Shown here: piece after piece, positions 8,337 through 17,618 of the stretch | Position numbering within the stretch: the stretch's first letter is position 1 | How the letters are laid out: each line of letters begins with the position of its first letter | Position numbers and translations under genes: made by a program | DNA from: Pelagihabitans sp965238025 | GTDB taxonomy: Bacteria; Bacteroidota; Bacteroidia; Flavobacteriales; Flavobacteriaceae | DNA: 64,000 bases | Reading direction: 5' to 3' | NCBI GenBank assembly: GCA_965238025.1 | Contig: OZ250162.1 | Location: forward strand, 3,224,001-3,288,000 | Notes under the pieces: model-generated | What the model saw: the letters and a program-made list of their open reading frames with translations, nothing else | Told to the model about the DNA's origin: nothing | Databases searched by the model: none

Positions 8337-9467
8337 TTATTGTAGTAGTTCGGCAACCTTGGCTTCCAGAGCAGGACCCCTTAAATTTTTAGCTACTATT
8401 ACCCCGTTAGCGTCTAATAAAAATGCAGCTGGTATAGCATTCACATTGTAAAGTTTTGCAACTTCATCATTAAAATAAGCCAGATTCGAAACTTGATTCC
8501 ACACTAACTTGTCATCCTCGATCGCTTTTTTCCAAGCTTCGGCCTTTCTATCCAAGGAAACACCAATAATATTGAGTCCCTTATCATGGTATTTTTCATA
8601 TACACGTACCACGTTTGGATTTTCCGCCCGACATGGTTTACACCAGGCCGCCCAAAAATCAACTAAAGTAAGTTTGCCCTTAACATCTGATAAGGCAATT
8701 TGTTTGCCACTTGGATCAGGGGCAGAAAATTCGGGTGCTGTAGCGCCAATAGTTGTATTTTTTGCAGATGCTTCCTTTTTCTCAAATTGCCCCAAACGTT
8801 CTAAAACACCCTTAGCAGCCTTTGTTTCCTTTACTTCTGGTGCCAGACCATCATATAAAGCGCGAACTTCTTTAGCGGTAAGTTGTTTGGAAGCCAACGC
8901 CCGGTCTACCAAGAGCGCCGATATAAGTCCCGTCGGATTATTCTTTATATAATCCAATTCAAAATTCTTATACTCATCTTGCAGTTCTGTCATTTCTTCC
9001 CTAAGGGCGGCGATGGTAGCCTGGTCACCCTCAGCGGCGGCCTTTTGCATATCAGCTTGAATAGATGTAGCTCTTTTCGAAACACCTTGCGATTTCTCCA
9101 TATAGTCAGCGAAAATGTCATTCTGAGGAGTGCCCCCAATCTTAGCAAATCCCAAACTATCTTTTTGTGCCTTGAAACTAATTTCCCCATTCTCTAAAAT
9201 AATTGCGGAATAACCTCTTGCTTTGTCCAAGAAGATATAATGCATCTCCGGCAATCCTGCGGTACCGGTAAATTGAAATTTACCTCCATTTACAGTAGCA
9301 GTATCAATCGAAACGGATTGTTTATCATCTCCTATAACCTTTAGGAACACCGAAGTACCTTCCGCAACCTCACCGGTCAGTTCCCCATTGATAACATAAC
9401 CTTCTGGTTTTGTATTGCAGGACACAACTACTGCCGCTGCCATGAGTACCATTAAAATTCTTTTCAT
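8337..9467 (-). CDS. DUF4369-thioredoxin (TlpA/ResA-like) lipoprotein, thiol-disulfide oxidoreductase
   Basis: A 376-residue periplasmic lipoprotein (Cys17 in VVVSC). Residues about 20-120 form a DUF4369-type beta domain, residues 125-215 are helical, and residues about 240-376 are a thioredoxin fold with the redox motif WCKPC (Cys276, Cys279). Bacteroidota carry many such proteins for reducing extracytoplasmic disulfides; the client is unknown. The start at 9467 was chosen because the 38 in-frame codons further upstream run back through the terminator at 9513-9549, while a -7 box lies at 9489-9496. Confidence 0.88.
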   Translation of the reverse strand: MKRILMVLMAAAVVVSCNTKPEGYVINGELTGEVAEGTSVFLKVIGDDKQSVSIDTATVNGGKFQFTGTAGLPEMHYIFLDKARGYSAIILENGEISFKAQKDSLGFAKIGGTPQNDIFADYMEKSQGVSKRATSIQADMQKAAAEGDQATIAALREEMTELQDEYKNFELDYIKNNPTGLISALLVDRALASKQLTAKEVRALYDGLAPEVKETKAAKGVLERLGQFEKKEASAKNTTIGATAPEFSAPDPSGKQIALSDVKGKLTLVDFWAAWCKPCRAENPNVVRVYEKYHDKGLNIIGVSLDRKAEAWKKAIEDDKLVWNQVSNLAYFNDEVAKLYNVNAIPAAFLLDANGVIVAKNLRGPALEAKVAELLQ

Positions 9468-9488
9468 CTGTTTTATTTTAAGTAGGGA

Positions 9489-9496
9489 CAAATGTA
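9489..9496 (-). promoter_or_regulatory. -7 box of the DUF4369-thioredoxin gene
   Basis: On the reverse strand this reads TACATTTG, an exact TAnnTTTG match 21 bases before the ATG at 9467. It supports the short start. Confidence 0.5.
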
Positions 9497-9512
9497 GTGA
9501 TATGCGTAAAAT

Positions 9513-9549
9513 AAAAAAAGCCCCTGACATAAAGTAAGTCAGGGGCTTT
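9513..9549. terminator. bidirectional intrinsic terminator
   Basis: GCCCCTGAC (9520-9528) pairs with GTCAGGGGC (9538-9546), with A- and T-runs outside. It ends the outer-membrane-like gene at 9588-10097. Its stem repeats the GCCCCTG of the terminator at 8289. Confidence 0.88.
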
Positions 9550-9587
9550 CCAGTATTTATAAATGAATTTGCCTGCGGCAACGTTTG

Positions 9588-10097
9588 CTAAAACTGATAG
9601 CGAACGCCCAGCGCAACATCAAAGTCAAAGCTATCACTAAAATCACCATAGCCTACCAAGCCTATCTCTGGTCTAAAGTCAAGGGAAAGCAGTAATGGAA
9701 AATCAAAATTATACTCAATACCCACATCACCAGCTGCGAAAACAAACAGTCCGCCATCTGGATCAAAAGGTTCGTTATTATCGTTAAATCTTGACTCAAA
9801 GTCGACACTGCCCAGACCGCCACCAAAACCATAATACCAGTTAAGACGACCGTCAATTGGAAGTACCCACTGATATACGCCGGCTATTTTAAAAGCATTA
9901 TAATTTCTACTATCCCGCCAGCCAAGGTCCAATTCCAACCTATTATAGCGTTTGATCTTTTTTTGATACGAAATTTCGGCCCCAAAACCATCACTATCAC
10001 CCAATCTGAGTCCAAGGGCATGGTTCGATATTTCTTGTGCATTGGCCGAAACTGCTACAAAAAGCATTGTAAAAAGTAATAATTTCAAGTTTTTCAT
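9588..10097 (-). CDS. small secreted beta-barrel-like protein, unknown function
   Basis: A 169-residue protein with a clear signal peptide (cleavage after SANA). The mature part is a series of short amphipathic strands with aromatic ends (LELDLGWRDSRNYNAF, LNWYYGFGGGLGS, FDVALGVRYQF). The terminal Phe and strand pattern fit a small outer-membrane barrel. No family recognised. It is a single gene, closed by the terminator at 9513-9549. Confidence 0.7.
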   Translation of the reverse strand: MKNLKLLLFTMLFVAVSANAQEISNHALGLRLGDSDGFGAEISYQKKIKRYNRLELDLGWRDSRNYNAFKIAGVYQWVLPIDGRLNWYYGFGGGLGSVDFESRFNDNNEPFDPDGGLFVFAAGDVGIEYNFDFPLLLSLDFRPEIGLVGYGDFSDSFDFDVALGVRYQF

Positions 10098-10205
10098 AAG
10101 TTTTACTTTTTTGAACCCATCCTTCCAGAGGTGAGTTTAGGTTTTGAAAATTCAGAATAAGTTGTCATCCTCTTTCAACCATAAAACTTAATTTAGCGTT
10201 CAAAA

Positions 10206-13127
10206 TTGTTTTCGTTGGATAAAAATTTGCTTGAAACCCTTGGTGAATCTCTTGAAGGACATTTGCTTTCCGATTCATTAACTACGATATTGTACGCTAC
10301 GGATGCTTCGGTATACCGCAAAATACCCTTGGCCGTTGCGTTTCCTAAAACCAACCAGGACCTAAAAAAAATTATCCACTTTGCGAATACCAATAAAATA
10401 GGTCTTATTCCTAGAACAGCCGGCACCTCTTTGGCCGGACAGTGTGTAGGGGAGGGCATTGTGGTGGACGTTTCTAAGCACTTTACCAAAATTATAGGGC
10501 TGGATATTGAAAAGAAGCAGGTAGTTGTTCAACCCGGTGTGGTTCGCGATGAACTCAATCAATATTTGGCACCGCATGGATTGTTTTTTGGTCCAAATAC
10601 GTCTACCGCCAACCGCTGTATGATCGGTGGTATGGTAGGCAATAATTCGTCAGGTACCACATCAATTCAATATGGTGTGACCAGGGATAAGATTGTTGCC
10701 ATGAAAACGATTCTTTCCGATGGAAGCGAAGCGGAATTCAAGACGTTGACGAAAGGCGAATTCGAAGATAAGATGTTACCGAAATCATTTGAAGCATCAC
10801 TTTATAGAAATATACATAAAGAGTTATCAAACAGTATTATTCGAAAAGATATTATATCCGAATTCCCGAAAGCAGAAATACATAGAAGAAATACAGGCTA
10901 TGCCGTAGATGAATTGATAAAAACCAGTATGTTCAGTGATTCCACTGAAGATATTAACATGTGCAAACTACTTAGTGGTAGCGAGGGAACGCTGGCCTTT
11001 ACTACTGAAATCACTTTGCAGCTAAATGACCTGCCTCCCAAATTTTCGGCAATGCTAGTTACGCATTACAAAAGCCTCGAAGACTGTCTTACCGACGTGG
11101 TGCCTGTCATGAAACATTCACTCCATCTCTGTGAAATGATGGATAAGGTCATTCTTGACTGCACAAAGAATAACAAACAACAATTGGGCAACCGATTTTT
11201 TGTAGTAGGTGATCCGGCTGCCTTATTGATGCTGGAAGTAAAGGCATATAGTCGTGAAGAACTAGATAGGCAAATTTCCGAGTTAAAGATGACAATTGAA
11301 ACATCTGGGCTTAGCTATGCCCACCCTATATTGATGGGAGAAGAAATCGGCAAGGCCATAGAACTTAGAAAAGCCGGTTTAGGTCTATTAGGCAATATGG
11401 TTGGAGACCGCAAAGCGGTAGCCTGTATTGAAGACACCGCCGTTGCCCTGGAAGATTTAAAGGATTTTATTGGCGAATTTACCGAGATTATGAGGGCTTA
11501 TGGTCAGGACGCGGTATACTATGCACATGCAGGGGCAGGAGAGCTGCACCTCAGGCCCATTTTAAACCTGAAACAGTCCGCAGACGTTGCAATGTTCAGG
11601 GGTATTACGACTGATGTCGCAAAGCTTACCAAAAAATATAGGGGCTCTTTTAGCGGTGAGCATGGTGATGGGATAGTCAGGGCGGAATTCATCCCGATAA
11701 TGATTGGAACAAGGAACTATGAGCTATTAAAGCGTTTGAAAACCTATTTTGACCCAAATAACATTTTTAATCCTGGGAAAATTGTGGACGCCTATGCGAT
11801 GGATGAATCTTTACGGTACGAAATAAATAGGGAAGAGCCTGTAGTGAATACGCTTTTGGATTTTTCCGATAGCGAAGGAATCCTAAAAGCTGCCGAAAAA
11901 TGCAACGGAAGTGGGGATTGCCGAAAAACACACCATATTAGCGGGGCGATGTGCCCAAGTTACCATGTCACCAAAAATGAAAAAGACACTACCCGAGGGC
12001 GAGCAAATGCACTACGGGAGTTCCTAACGGTTTCGAACAAGAAGAACAAATTTGACCAAAAAGAGTTAAAAGATGTTTTCGAGCTCTGTCTTAGCTGCAA
12101 GGCCTGTGCTACTGAATGCCCAAGCAATGTGGATGTTGCCACATTAAAAACAGAATTCTTATATCAGTACCAGGAGTCGAACGGCTATAGTTTGCGAAGT
12201 AAATTATTCGCCCACAATACCCGATTGAACCGAATGGGCAGTAAAGTGGCAGGGCTTACAAATGCCGTATACAAATCGAAAACCCTTGGTGGTACGTTAA
12301 AAAATTTAGCTGGCGTAGCAACAGAAAGAAGCTTTCCAAAAGTCCATGATTTTAATTTCGATAAACATCTGTTAGCTGTTAAAAACCAGAACGATACAAA
12401 AAAAGAAAAAGTTGTTCTCTATATAGATGAATTCACACAGTACTTGGATATTGACCTTGGAAAGGATGCCATTGAACTGTTAGGCAAATTAGGTTACGAT
12501 GTACAACTTTTTTATGCCGAAAGCGGTAGGACTTATCTTTCTAAAGGCTTTTTAAAACAAGCCAAAAAAATAGCGCTAAAGAATATTGCTGACCTAAAAA
12601 TCTTTGCCAATGCTAAAATTCCGGTCATTGGTCTGGAACCTTCCGCCGTACTCACATTTCGGGATGAGTATAAACGGTTTACCAATGATAGGGCAGCTAC
12701 AAGTGCAATAGCGGAGAATGCTTTTTTGATCGAGGAATTTATTGCCACCGAAATTGAAAAGGGGGAAATCACTAAAAACAGCTTTACAAAGGAGAAACGT
12801 CAGGTCAAAATACACAATCATTGCCACCAAAAAGCGCTGAGCAACCAGAAAGTGACTTTTGACATGTTAAACCTTCCCGAAAATTATAAGGTTTCTATTA
12901 TCAGTTCCGGATGCTGTGGAATGGCAGGTTCCTTCGGATATGAGAAAGAGCATTATGAAACAAGCATGCAAATAGGAGAGTTAAAACTATTCCCGTCTAT
13001 CAGAAAATCCCCAGAGGAAGTTATCATTGCAGCAAACGGGACCAGTTGCAGGCATCAAATTTATGATGGCACAAAACGAAAGGCCCAACATCCGGTGTCC
13101 GTTTTAAAAGAGGCTCTTATCAACTAA
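10206..13127 (+). CDS. fused FAD-binding / 4Fe-4S / CCG-domain oxidoreductase (D-lactate dehydrogenase-like)
   Basis: A 973-residue fusion. Residues about 35-220 are a FAD-binding type 4 domain (LIPRTAGTSLAGQC, GGMVGNNSSGT), about 250-540 the FAD-oxidase C-terminal domain ending GEHGDGIVRAEF. Two cysteine clusters then bind 4Fe-4S (from Cys566, CNGSGDCRKTHH...AMCPSYH; and from Cys628, CLSCKACATECPS). The tail carries a CCG heterodisulfide-reductase-type domain (HCHQKAL, SSGCCGMAGSFG). Such enzymes oxidise D-lactate or a related 2-hydroxyacid and feed the quinone pool. There is no in-frame ATG between the stop at 10194 and the first conserved residues, so a TTG (10206, 10215 or 10227) must start it. 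Confidence 0.9.
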   Translation: MFSLDKNLLETLGESLEGHLLSDSLTTILYATDASVYRKIPLAVAFPKTNQDLKKIIHFANTNKIGLIPRTAGTSLAGQCVGEGIVVDVSKHFTKIIGLDIEKKQVVVQPGVVRDELNQYLAPHGLFFGPNTSTANRCMIGGMVGNNSSGTTSIQYGVTRDKIVAMKTILSDGSEAEFKTLTKGEFEDKMLPKSFEASLYRNIHKELSNSIIRKDIISEFPKAEIHRRNTGYAVDELIKTSMFSDSTEDINMCKLLSGSEGTLAFTTEITLQLNDLPPKFSAMLVTHYKSLEDCLTDVVPVMKHSLHLCEMMDKVILDCTKNNKQQLGNRFFVVGDPAALLMLEVKAYSREELDRQISELKMTIETSGLSYAHPILMGEEIGKAIELRKAGLGLLGNMVGDRKAVACIEDTAVALEDLKDFIGEFTEIMRAYGQDAVYYAHAGAGELHLRPILNLKQSADVAMFRGITTDVAKLTKKYRGSFSGEHGDGIVRAEFIPIMIGTRNYELLKRLKTYFDPNNIFNPGKIVDAYAMDESLRYEINREEPVVNTLLDFSDSEGILKAAEKCNGSGDCRKTHHISGAMCPSYHVTKNEKDTTRGRANALREFLTVSNKKNKFDQKELKDVFELCLSCKACATECPSNVDVATLKTEFLYQYQESNGYSLRSKLFAHNTRLNRMGSKVAGLTNAVYKSKTLGGTLKNLAGVATERSFPKVHDFNFDKHLLAVKNQNDTKKEKVVLYIDEFTQYLDIDLGKDAIELLGKLGYDVQLFYAESGRTYLSKGFLKQAKKIALKNIADLKIFANAKIPVIGLEPSAVLTFRDEYKRFTNDRAATSAIAENAFLIEEFIATEIEKGEITKNSFTKEKRQVKIHNHCHQKALSNQKVTFDMLNLPENYKVSIISSGCCGMAGSFGYEKEHYETSMQIGELKLFPSIRKSPEEVIIAANGTSCRHQIYDGTKRKAQHPVSVLKEALIN

Positions 13128-13131
13128 GGCT

Positions 13132-13161
13132 TTGAGGGCATTAATTTAAGATTTACCTTTG
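13132..13161 (+). promoter_or_regulatory. aroC promoter (TTG-N19-TAccTTTG)
   Basis: TTG at 13132-13134 and TACCTTTG at 13154-13161 are separated by exactly 19 bases, the Bacteroidetes consensus arrangement. The ATG is 23 bases downstream of the box. This is the clearest promoter in the window. Confidence 0.7.
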
Positions 13162-13184
13162 AAACCTCTAACAACAGACGTCTT

Positions 13185-14249
13185 ATGGCAGGAAACACTT
13201 TCGGAAACCTTTTTAAATTAACGACTTTTGGCGAATCGCATGGTGTTGCTATTGGCGGTGTTTTAGATGGATGTCCCTCAGGAATTGAATTGGATTTGAA
13301 TGCCGTACAAAAAGACCTGAACCGCAGAAAACCTGGCCAATCTGCTATTGTGACCCAACGAAAAGAACCCGATACTGTAGAGTTTTACTCTGGCATTTTC
13401 GAAGGTAAGACCACAGGAACCCCGATAGGTTTTGCTATTCATAATACCAATCAAAAGTCCCGCGACTATTCCCATATCAAGGATTCATATCGGCCTTCCC
13501 ACGCCGATTATGTGTATGATCGGAAATATGGTTTTAGGGATTATCGAGGTGGCGGGCGCAGTTCGGCCCGGGAAACCGCAAGTAGGGTAGTAGCAGGTGC
13601 TATTGCCAAGCAATTCTTATCCGAAATCAAAATCAATGCCTATGTCTCCCAAGTTGGAGCCCTACTAATGGACAAAAGCTATAAGGAGTTGGATTTTTCA
13701 TTAACAGAGTCCAACCCGGTTCGTTGCCCTGACCCGAAAACTGCGGCAAAAATGGAAGCCTATATAAAGGAAGTACGCAAAGAAGGGGATACCATTGGCG
13801 GGGTAATTTGTTGTGTAATCCAGGACTTACCTGTAGGACTTGGCGAACCTGTCTTTGATAAATTGCATGCCGAACTAGGAAAAGCCATGCTTTCTATCAA
13901 TGCAGTAAAGGGGTTTGAGTATGGTAGCGGCTTTGATGGCGTAAAAATGAAAGGCAGCCTTCATAATGACCAATTCAATGCAGATGGAAGTACTAAAACC
14001 AACTTCAGTGGTGGCATTCAGGGCGGAATCAGCAATGGTATGGATATTTACTTCAAGGTGGCCTTCAAACCCGTGGCGACGGTAATCCAGGGTTACGAAA
14101 CTATTGATAAAGGAGGAAATATGGTACAAACCCAGGGCAAGGGAAGGCATGATCCTTGCGTGGTGCCCCGTGCCGTGCCTATTGTAGAGGCAATGGCCGC
14201 ACTGGTTTTGGCGGATTACACCTTGCTCAACCGTACAATTAGGCAATAG
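13185..14249 (+). CDS. aroC: chorismate synthase
   Basis: It catalyses the last shikimate-pathway step, EPSP to chorismate, using reduced FMN. The family signatures are present: FGESHG (residues 15-20), RDYRGGGRSSARETA, GGVI, and the C-terminal GRHDPCVVPRAVPIVEA. Length 354 is normal for the family. It has its own promoter and no operon partners. Confidence 0.97.
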   Translation: MAGNTFGNLFKLTTFGESHGVAIGGVLDGCPSGIELDLNAVQKDLNRRKPGQSAIVTQRKEPDTVEFYSGIFEGKTTGTPIGFAIHNTNQKSRDYSHIKDSYRPSHADYVYDRKYGFRDYRGGGRSSARETASRVVAGAIAKQFLSEIKINAYVSQVGALLMDKSYKELDFSLTESNPVRCPDPKTAAKMEAYIKEVRKEGDTIGGVICCVIQDLPVGLGEPVFDKLHAELGKAMLSINAVKGFEYGSGFDGVKMKGSLHNDQFNADGSTKTNFSGGIQGGISNGMDIYFKVAFKPVATVIQGYETIDKGGNMVQTQGKGRHDPCVVPRAVPIVEAMAALVLADYTLLNRTIRQ

Positions 14250-14318
14250 TAGGCCTTAAAAATACCATTTGACACCCTTCCTCTTTACATGTGTACTACT
14301 GGTTGTTTTTTGCTTTTC

Positions 14319-14344
14319 TGTACTTTGAAATTCGTATTTCGTAC
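14319..14344 (-). repeat. dispersed intergenic repeat, copy 1
   Basis: The reverse strand reads GTACGAAATACGAA-TTTCAAAGTACA (26 bases), which matches the copy at 40684-40709 at all but a few central positions. The flanking ACCTCATATTTTA also recurs at 41643-41655 as ACCTCGTATTTTA. It sits in the 137-base gap before the symporter gene. Confidence 0.55.
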
Positions 14345-14386
14345 CTCATATTTTAATGCTATCTTACTGGCCTAAACGAAACAGGC

Positions 14387-15712
14387 ATGAAGAAACTTGC
14401 ATTGCATTGGAAAATCCTTATCGGGATGCTTTTAGGAATTTTATTCGGATTTGCAATGCTGCAAATTGAATGGGGACCGGGCTTCGTTTCCGATTGGATC
14501 AAACCCTTTGGGTCCATATTTGTCAAATTACTTAAGCTAATAGCGATTCCCTTAATTCTGGCTTCGTTGATCAAGGGTATTTCGGATTTAAAGGATATTT
14601 CAAAGTTTAGGAATATTGGCCTTCGCACCATCGCCATTTATATTGGCACAACGGTAATAGCCATAACCATTGGCCTGCTGCTGGTAAATCTCTTTCAACC
14701 TGGTGATGGCATTTCGGATGAAACCATTGCCAAACTAACGGATACATATTCTAATAACAGTGGAGTTACCGGTAAGCTCGAAGAGGCTTCCCGTCAAAAA
14801 AATGCCGGTCCATTGCAATTTTTAGAAGATATGGTACCCGATAATGCATTTAAGGCCCTCGGTGACAACGCATCCATGCTCCAGGTAATATTTTTTACCA
14901 TTCTATTAGGTATTTCTATGCTTTTAATAGGTGAGGAAAGGGCAAAACCATTGAAAAACTTCTTTGATTCGTTAAACGATGTTGTCCTAAAAATGGTGGA
15001 TTTGATCATGCTAACCGCGCCTTTGGCCGTTTTCGCCTTGTTGGCAAGTGTAGTAGTATCCTCCGGGGACCCGGATTTGTTATATGCCCTACTTAAATAT
15101 GCCGGGGTAGTGGTATTAGGATTGCTCCTAATGGTTATGTTTTATACGGTCATTGTATCGACCTATGTTGGCTATAATCCGATTAAGTTTCTGAAGGAAA
15201 TAAGCCCGGCCCAGTTATTGGCATTTTCCACGAGCTCTAGCGCTGCCACCCTACCAGTTACCATGGAACGGGTAGAAGAGCATATTGGGGTTGACAAAGA
15301 GGTTTCGAGCTTTGTCTTGCCTGTTGGAGCAACAATAAATATGGATGGAACAAGCCTCTATCAGGGCGTGGCTGCAGTATTTATCGCCCAAGCGCTAGGT
15401 TTCCCCCTGGACTTAGGCGGTCAGCTTACCATCGTCCTAACAGCTTTGCTTGCATCCATTGGTTCTGCTGCCGTTCCGGGAGCGGGAATGGTAATGTTGG
15501 TTATTGTGTTGGAGGCAATTGGTTTTCCTGCGGATAAACTTGCTATAGGTTTGGCCTTGATTTTTGCCGTAGACCGTCCTTTGGATATGTGCCGTACCGT
15601 TATCAATGTAACAGGTGATGCTACCGTATCTATGATTGTAGCAAAATCCGTCGGCAAACTGGGGAAACCAAAAGTAAAAGAGTGGGATGACCATTATGAT
15701 GAAGTGAAGTAA
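14387..15712 (+). CDS. dicarboxylate/amino acid:cation symporter (DAACS family)
   Basis: A 441-residue inner-membrane carrier with eight hydrophobic helices and the two re-entrant hairpin motifs of the GltP/DctA family: serine-rich STSSSAATLPVTMERV and NMDGTSLYQG, plus VDRPLDMCRTVINVTGD. It imports glutamate, aspartate or C4-dicarboxylates with H+ or Na+; the exact substrate cannot be read. Start ATGAAGAAACTT is the first in frame after the repeat-bearing spacer. Confidence 0.93.
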   Translation: MKKLALHWKILIGMLLGILFGFAMLQIEWGPGFVSDWIKPFGSIFVKLLKLIAIPLILASLIKGISDLKDISKFRNIGLRTIAIYIGTTVIAITIGLLLVNLFQPGDGISDETIAKLTDTYSNNSGVTGKLEEASRQKNAGPLQFLEDMVPDNAFKALGDNASMLQVIFFTILLGISMLLIGEERAKPLKNFFDSLNDVVLKMVDLIMLTAPLAVFALLASVVVSSGDPDLLYALLKYAGVVVLGLLLMVMFYTVIVSTYVGYNPIKFLKEISPAQLLAFSTSSSAATLPVTMERVEEHIGVDKEVSSFVLPVGATINMDGTSLYQGVAAVFIAQALGFPLDLGGQLTIVLTALLASIGSAAVPGAGMVMLVIVLEAIGFPADKLAIGLALIFAVDRPLDMCRTVINVTGDATVSMIVAKSVGKLGKPKVKEWDDHYDEVK

Positions 15713-15728
15713 TAATTGTATTAATCAG

Positions 15729-15748
15729 ATTCCCGTCTTCACGGGAAT
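15729..15748. repeat. ATTCCCGT/ACGGGAAT hairpin, short intergenic palindrome
   Basis: ATTCCCGT (15729-15736) pairs with ACGGGAAT (15741-15748) over a CTTC loop. It resembles the widespread 'GATTCCCG...CGGGAATGACG' intergenic palindromes. It lies between the symporter and the ATP-grasp operon and may act as a weak terminator, though no T-run follows. Confidence 0.6.
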
Positions 15749-15769
15749 GACGTTGAAAACTACTTTTCT

Positions 15770-16801
15770 ATGAACATTTGTTTTTTAATGTATCCTTGGG
15801 AAGAAATAGACCCTGAAAACGATACCAGTCTGGCCCTAATCCATGAATGTGTAAAACGAAAGCATGGCGTAGCCCTTTGTAGTCCAGCGAATCTAACTAT
15901 ACGAAATAGCGTTACCAATGCCTTTTGCACGGTTATTGGTCGCATGGATAAAGTTTCGGGCAGCTTAAAATCTTTTTACAAACAGGCAAATTTAAGGGAA
16001 GAGATGTTACCCCTAGCTGGGTTTGATGTCATCTTTATGCGGGCTAATCCGCCTTTAGATCCCATAATGCTCAATTTTTTGGATTCGGTAAAAGATGACG
16101 TATTTATTGTAAACTCCCTTCGGGGCATGCGAGAGGCCAATAACAAATTGTATACCGCTGCTTTTGGTGATTCCCACAGCAATATTATTCCCGCCACGCA
16201 CGTATCTAAAAACAAGAACTATTTGGTACAACAGATCAAGGAATCGGATGCCGATAAGATGATTTTAAAACCCTTGAATGGTTTTGGGGGATCTGGGGTA
16301 ATTCTTATAGAAAAATCTGCGATGAGTAATATAAAATCATTACTTGATTTTTATGTAACTAACTCAGATGGAACATCTAATTATGTAATACTTCAAGAAT
16401 ACATTGAAGGAGCAGACCAAGGAGATGTACGAGTGTTGATTCTTAATGGGGAACCTATTGGGGCCATGAAACGCGTTCCCGGATCCGATGACCATCGATC
16501 GAATGTTTCTGCCGGTGGGTCCATTGCCAAACACCAATTGACCAAAGAAGAAAAGGCCTTATGCAAGCAGATCGGACCCAAACTTGTTAATGATGGGCTT
16601 TATTTTGTTGGTATCGATGTTATTGGAGGAAAATTGGTCGAGGTAAATGTGATGTCCCCTGGTGGAATTACCTATATGAACAAAGTATATAAGACCAAAT
16701 TGCAGTGCAAGGTCATCGATTTTGTTGAGAGTAAGGTGTTGGACAAGGTAAACGCCTTTCAACGTCGTTCTAGATTGCGCGATGAGGTTGAAAATGCATA
16801 A
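15770..16801 (+). CDS. ATP-grasp ligase, glutathione-synthetase (GshB)-like
   Basis: A 343-residue cytoplasmic ATP-grasp enzyme. The GshB-like N-terminal domain is followed by the ATP-binding KPLNGFGGSGVILI (about residues 164-178) and the Mg/ATP site ending VEVNVMSPGGITYMNK. It would join a carboxylate to an amine through an acyl-phosphate. Its neighbours argue against ordinary glutathione synthesis: no GshA is next to it, and it overlaps by 20 bases an N-formylglutamate amidohydrolase-like gene that in turn overlaps a DUF1704 peptidase gene. I infer a dedicated ligase of a three-gene peptide or amino-acid conjugation system. Confidence 0.8.
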   Translation: MNICFLMYPWEEIDPENDTSLALIHECVKRKHGVALCSPANLTIRNSVTNAFCTVIGRMDKVSGSLKSFYKQANLREEMLPLAGFDVIFMRANPPLDPIMLNFLDSVKDDVFIVNSLRGMREANNKLYTAAFGDSHSNIIPATHVSKNKNYLVQQIKESDADKMILKPLNGFGGSGVILIEKSAMSNIKSLLDFYVTNSDGTSNYVILQEYIEGADQGDVRVLILNGEPIGAMKRVPGSDDHRSNVSAGGSIAKHQLTKEEKALCKQIGPKLVNDGLYFVGIDVIGGKLVEVNVMSPGGITYMNKVYKTKLQCKVIDFVESKVLDKVNAFQRRSRLRDEVENA

Positions 16802-17618
16802 ACTTCCATTACATCATATCATTTCTAATATAAAGGCTGAAATTCCTTTTGAAGCCGTTTGCGAAGATTATTCATTTACGATAAAAATAGTCGAATATGC
16901 ACCCTATATCTGTGGGGCTGTACATGACGGCCATCAATTTCGAAAATCGCTCTGGGAAAACTGTTTGCATTCCGAATATGACCGTTGGTATGAAGAAGAC
17001 CCCTGTACCAAGGAAATGGTACAATCCCTTCCTATCGTGCTTGCCGGTTGTGACAGTCGTTTTGAATATGACCTAAACCGTGCCCCAGAAACTGCCATTT
17101 ATACAGATGCTTGGGGGAAACAACTTTGGAAAGACCCGCTTCCGAACGATGAGCGAAATCTAAGCCTCAAGAAACATAATAATTTCTATGAGCTCGTTTC
17201 TGCCCTGGTACATAAAATTGAAACGAAGTACGGCAAAGCCCTTGTTTTTGACATGCATAGTTATAACTGGAAACGTTGGGAGCGTGAAGTACCCGTTTGG
17301 AACTTGGGCACCAAAAACATAGATACCGACCGATTTGGTGAACTGGCTAGTTCATGGAGCCAAAAACTTCGGCAATTGCAACTGCCGAACGGAATTCAAT
17401 CCACTTCGAAAATAAATGACACTTTTCAGGGGAACGGCTACTTTTTAAAATACATCACCCAAAACTTTACAAATACCCTGGTCCTTGCCACGGAAATCTC
17501 AAAAATCTATTGTGATGAGTATACAGGGGTACTATATCCAGAAGTGGTGCGTGCTGTAGAAGAGCAGTTAAAAGAATTGATACCTTTGCAGGCAAGGGAA
17601 TTCCAAAATACTATATGA
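16782..17618 (+). CDS. N-formylglutamate amidohydrolase-like metallohydrolase
   Basis: A 278-residue enzyme of the N-formylglutamate amidohydrolase superfamily. Metal-site signatures are GAVHDGHQFR (N-terminal third), EYDLNRAPE, and VFDMHSYNWKRWE. Members remove acyl groups from an alpha-amine or cleave amide bonds of acidic amino acids; there are no histidine-degradation genes nearby, so hut function is unlikely. The ATG at 16782 lies inside the previous gene (20-base overlap); a second ATG at 16794 is possible. Its stop overlaps the next start as ATGA. Confidence 0.8.
   Translation: MRLKMHKLPLHHIISNIKAEIPFEAVCEDYSFTIKIVEYAPYICGAVHDGHQFRKSLWENCLHSEYDRWYEEDPCTKEMVQSLPIVLAGCDSRFEYDLNRAPETAIYTDAWGKQLWKDPLPNDERNLSLKKHNNFYELVSALVHKIETKYGKALVFDMHSYNWKRWEREVPVWNLGTKNIDTDRFGELASSWSQKLRQLQLPNGIQSTSKINDTFQGNGYFLKYITQNFTNTLVLATEISKIYCDEYTGVLYPEVVRAVEEQLKELIPLQAREFQNTI

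Noticed and set aside
9468..9581. N-terminal extension of the DUF4369-thioredoxin lipoprotein
   Set aside because: It runs through a bidirectional terminator and a -7 box and would hide the lipoprotein signal.
16782..17618. Histidine degradation (hutG) role for the amidohydrolase
   Set aside because: No hutH, hutU or hutI nearby; the overlaps tie it to a ligase and a peptidase.
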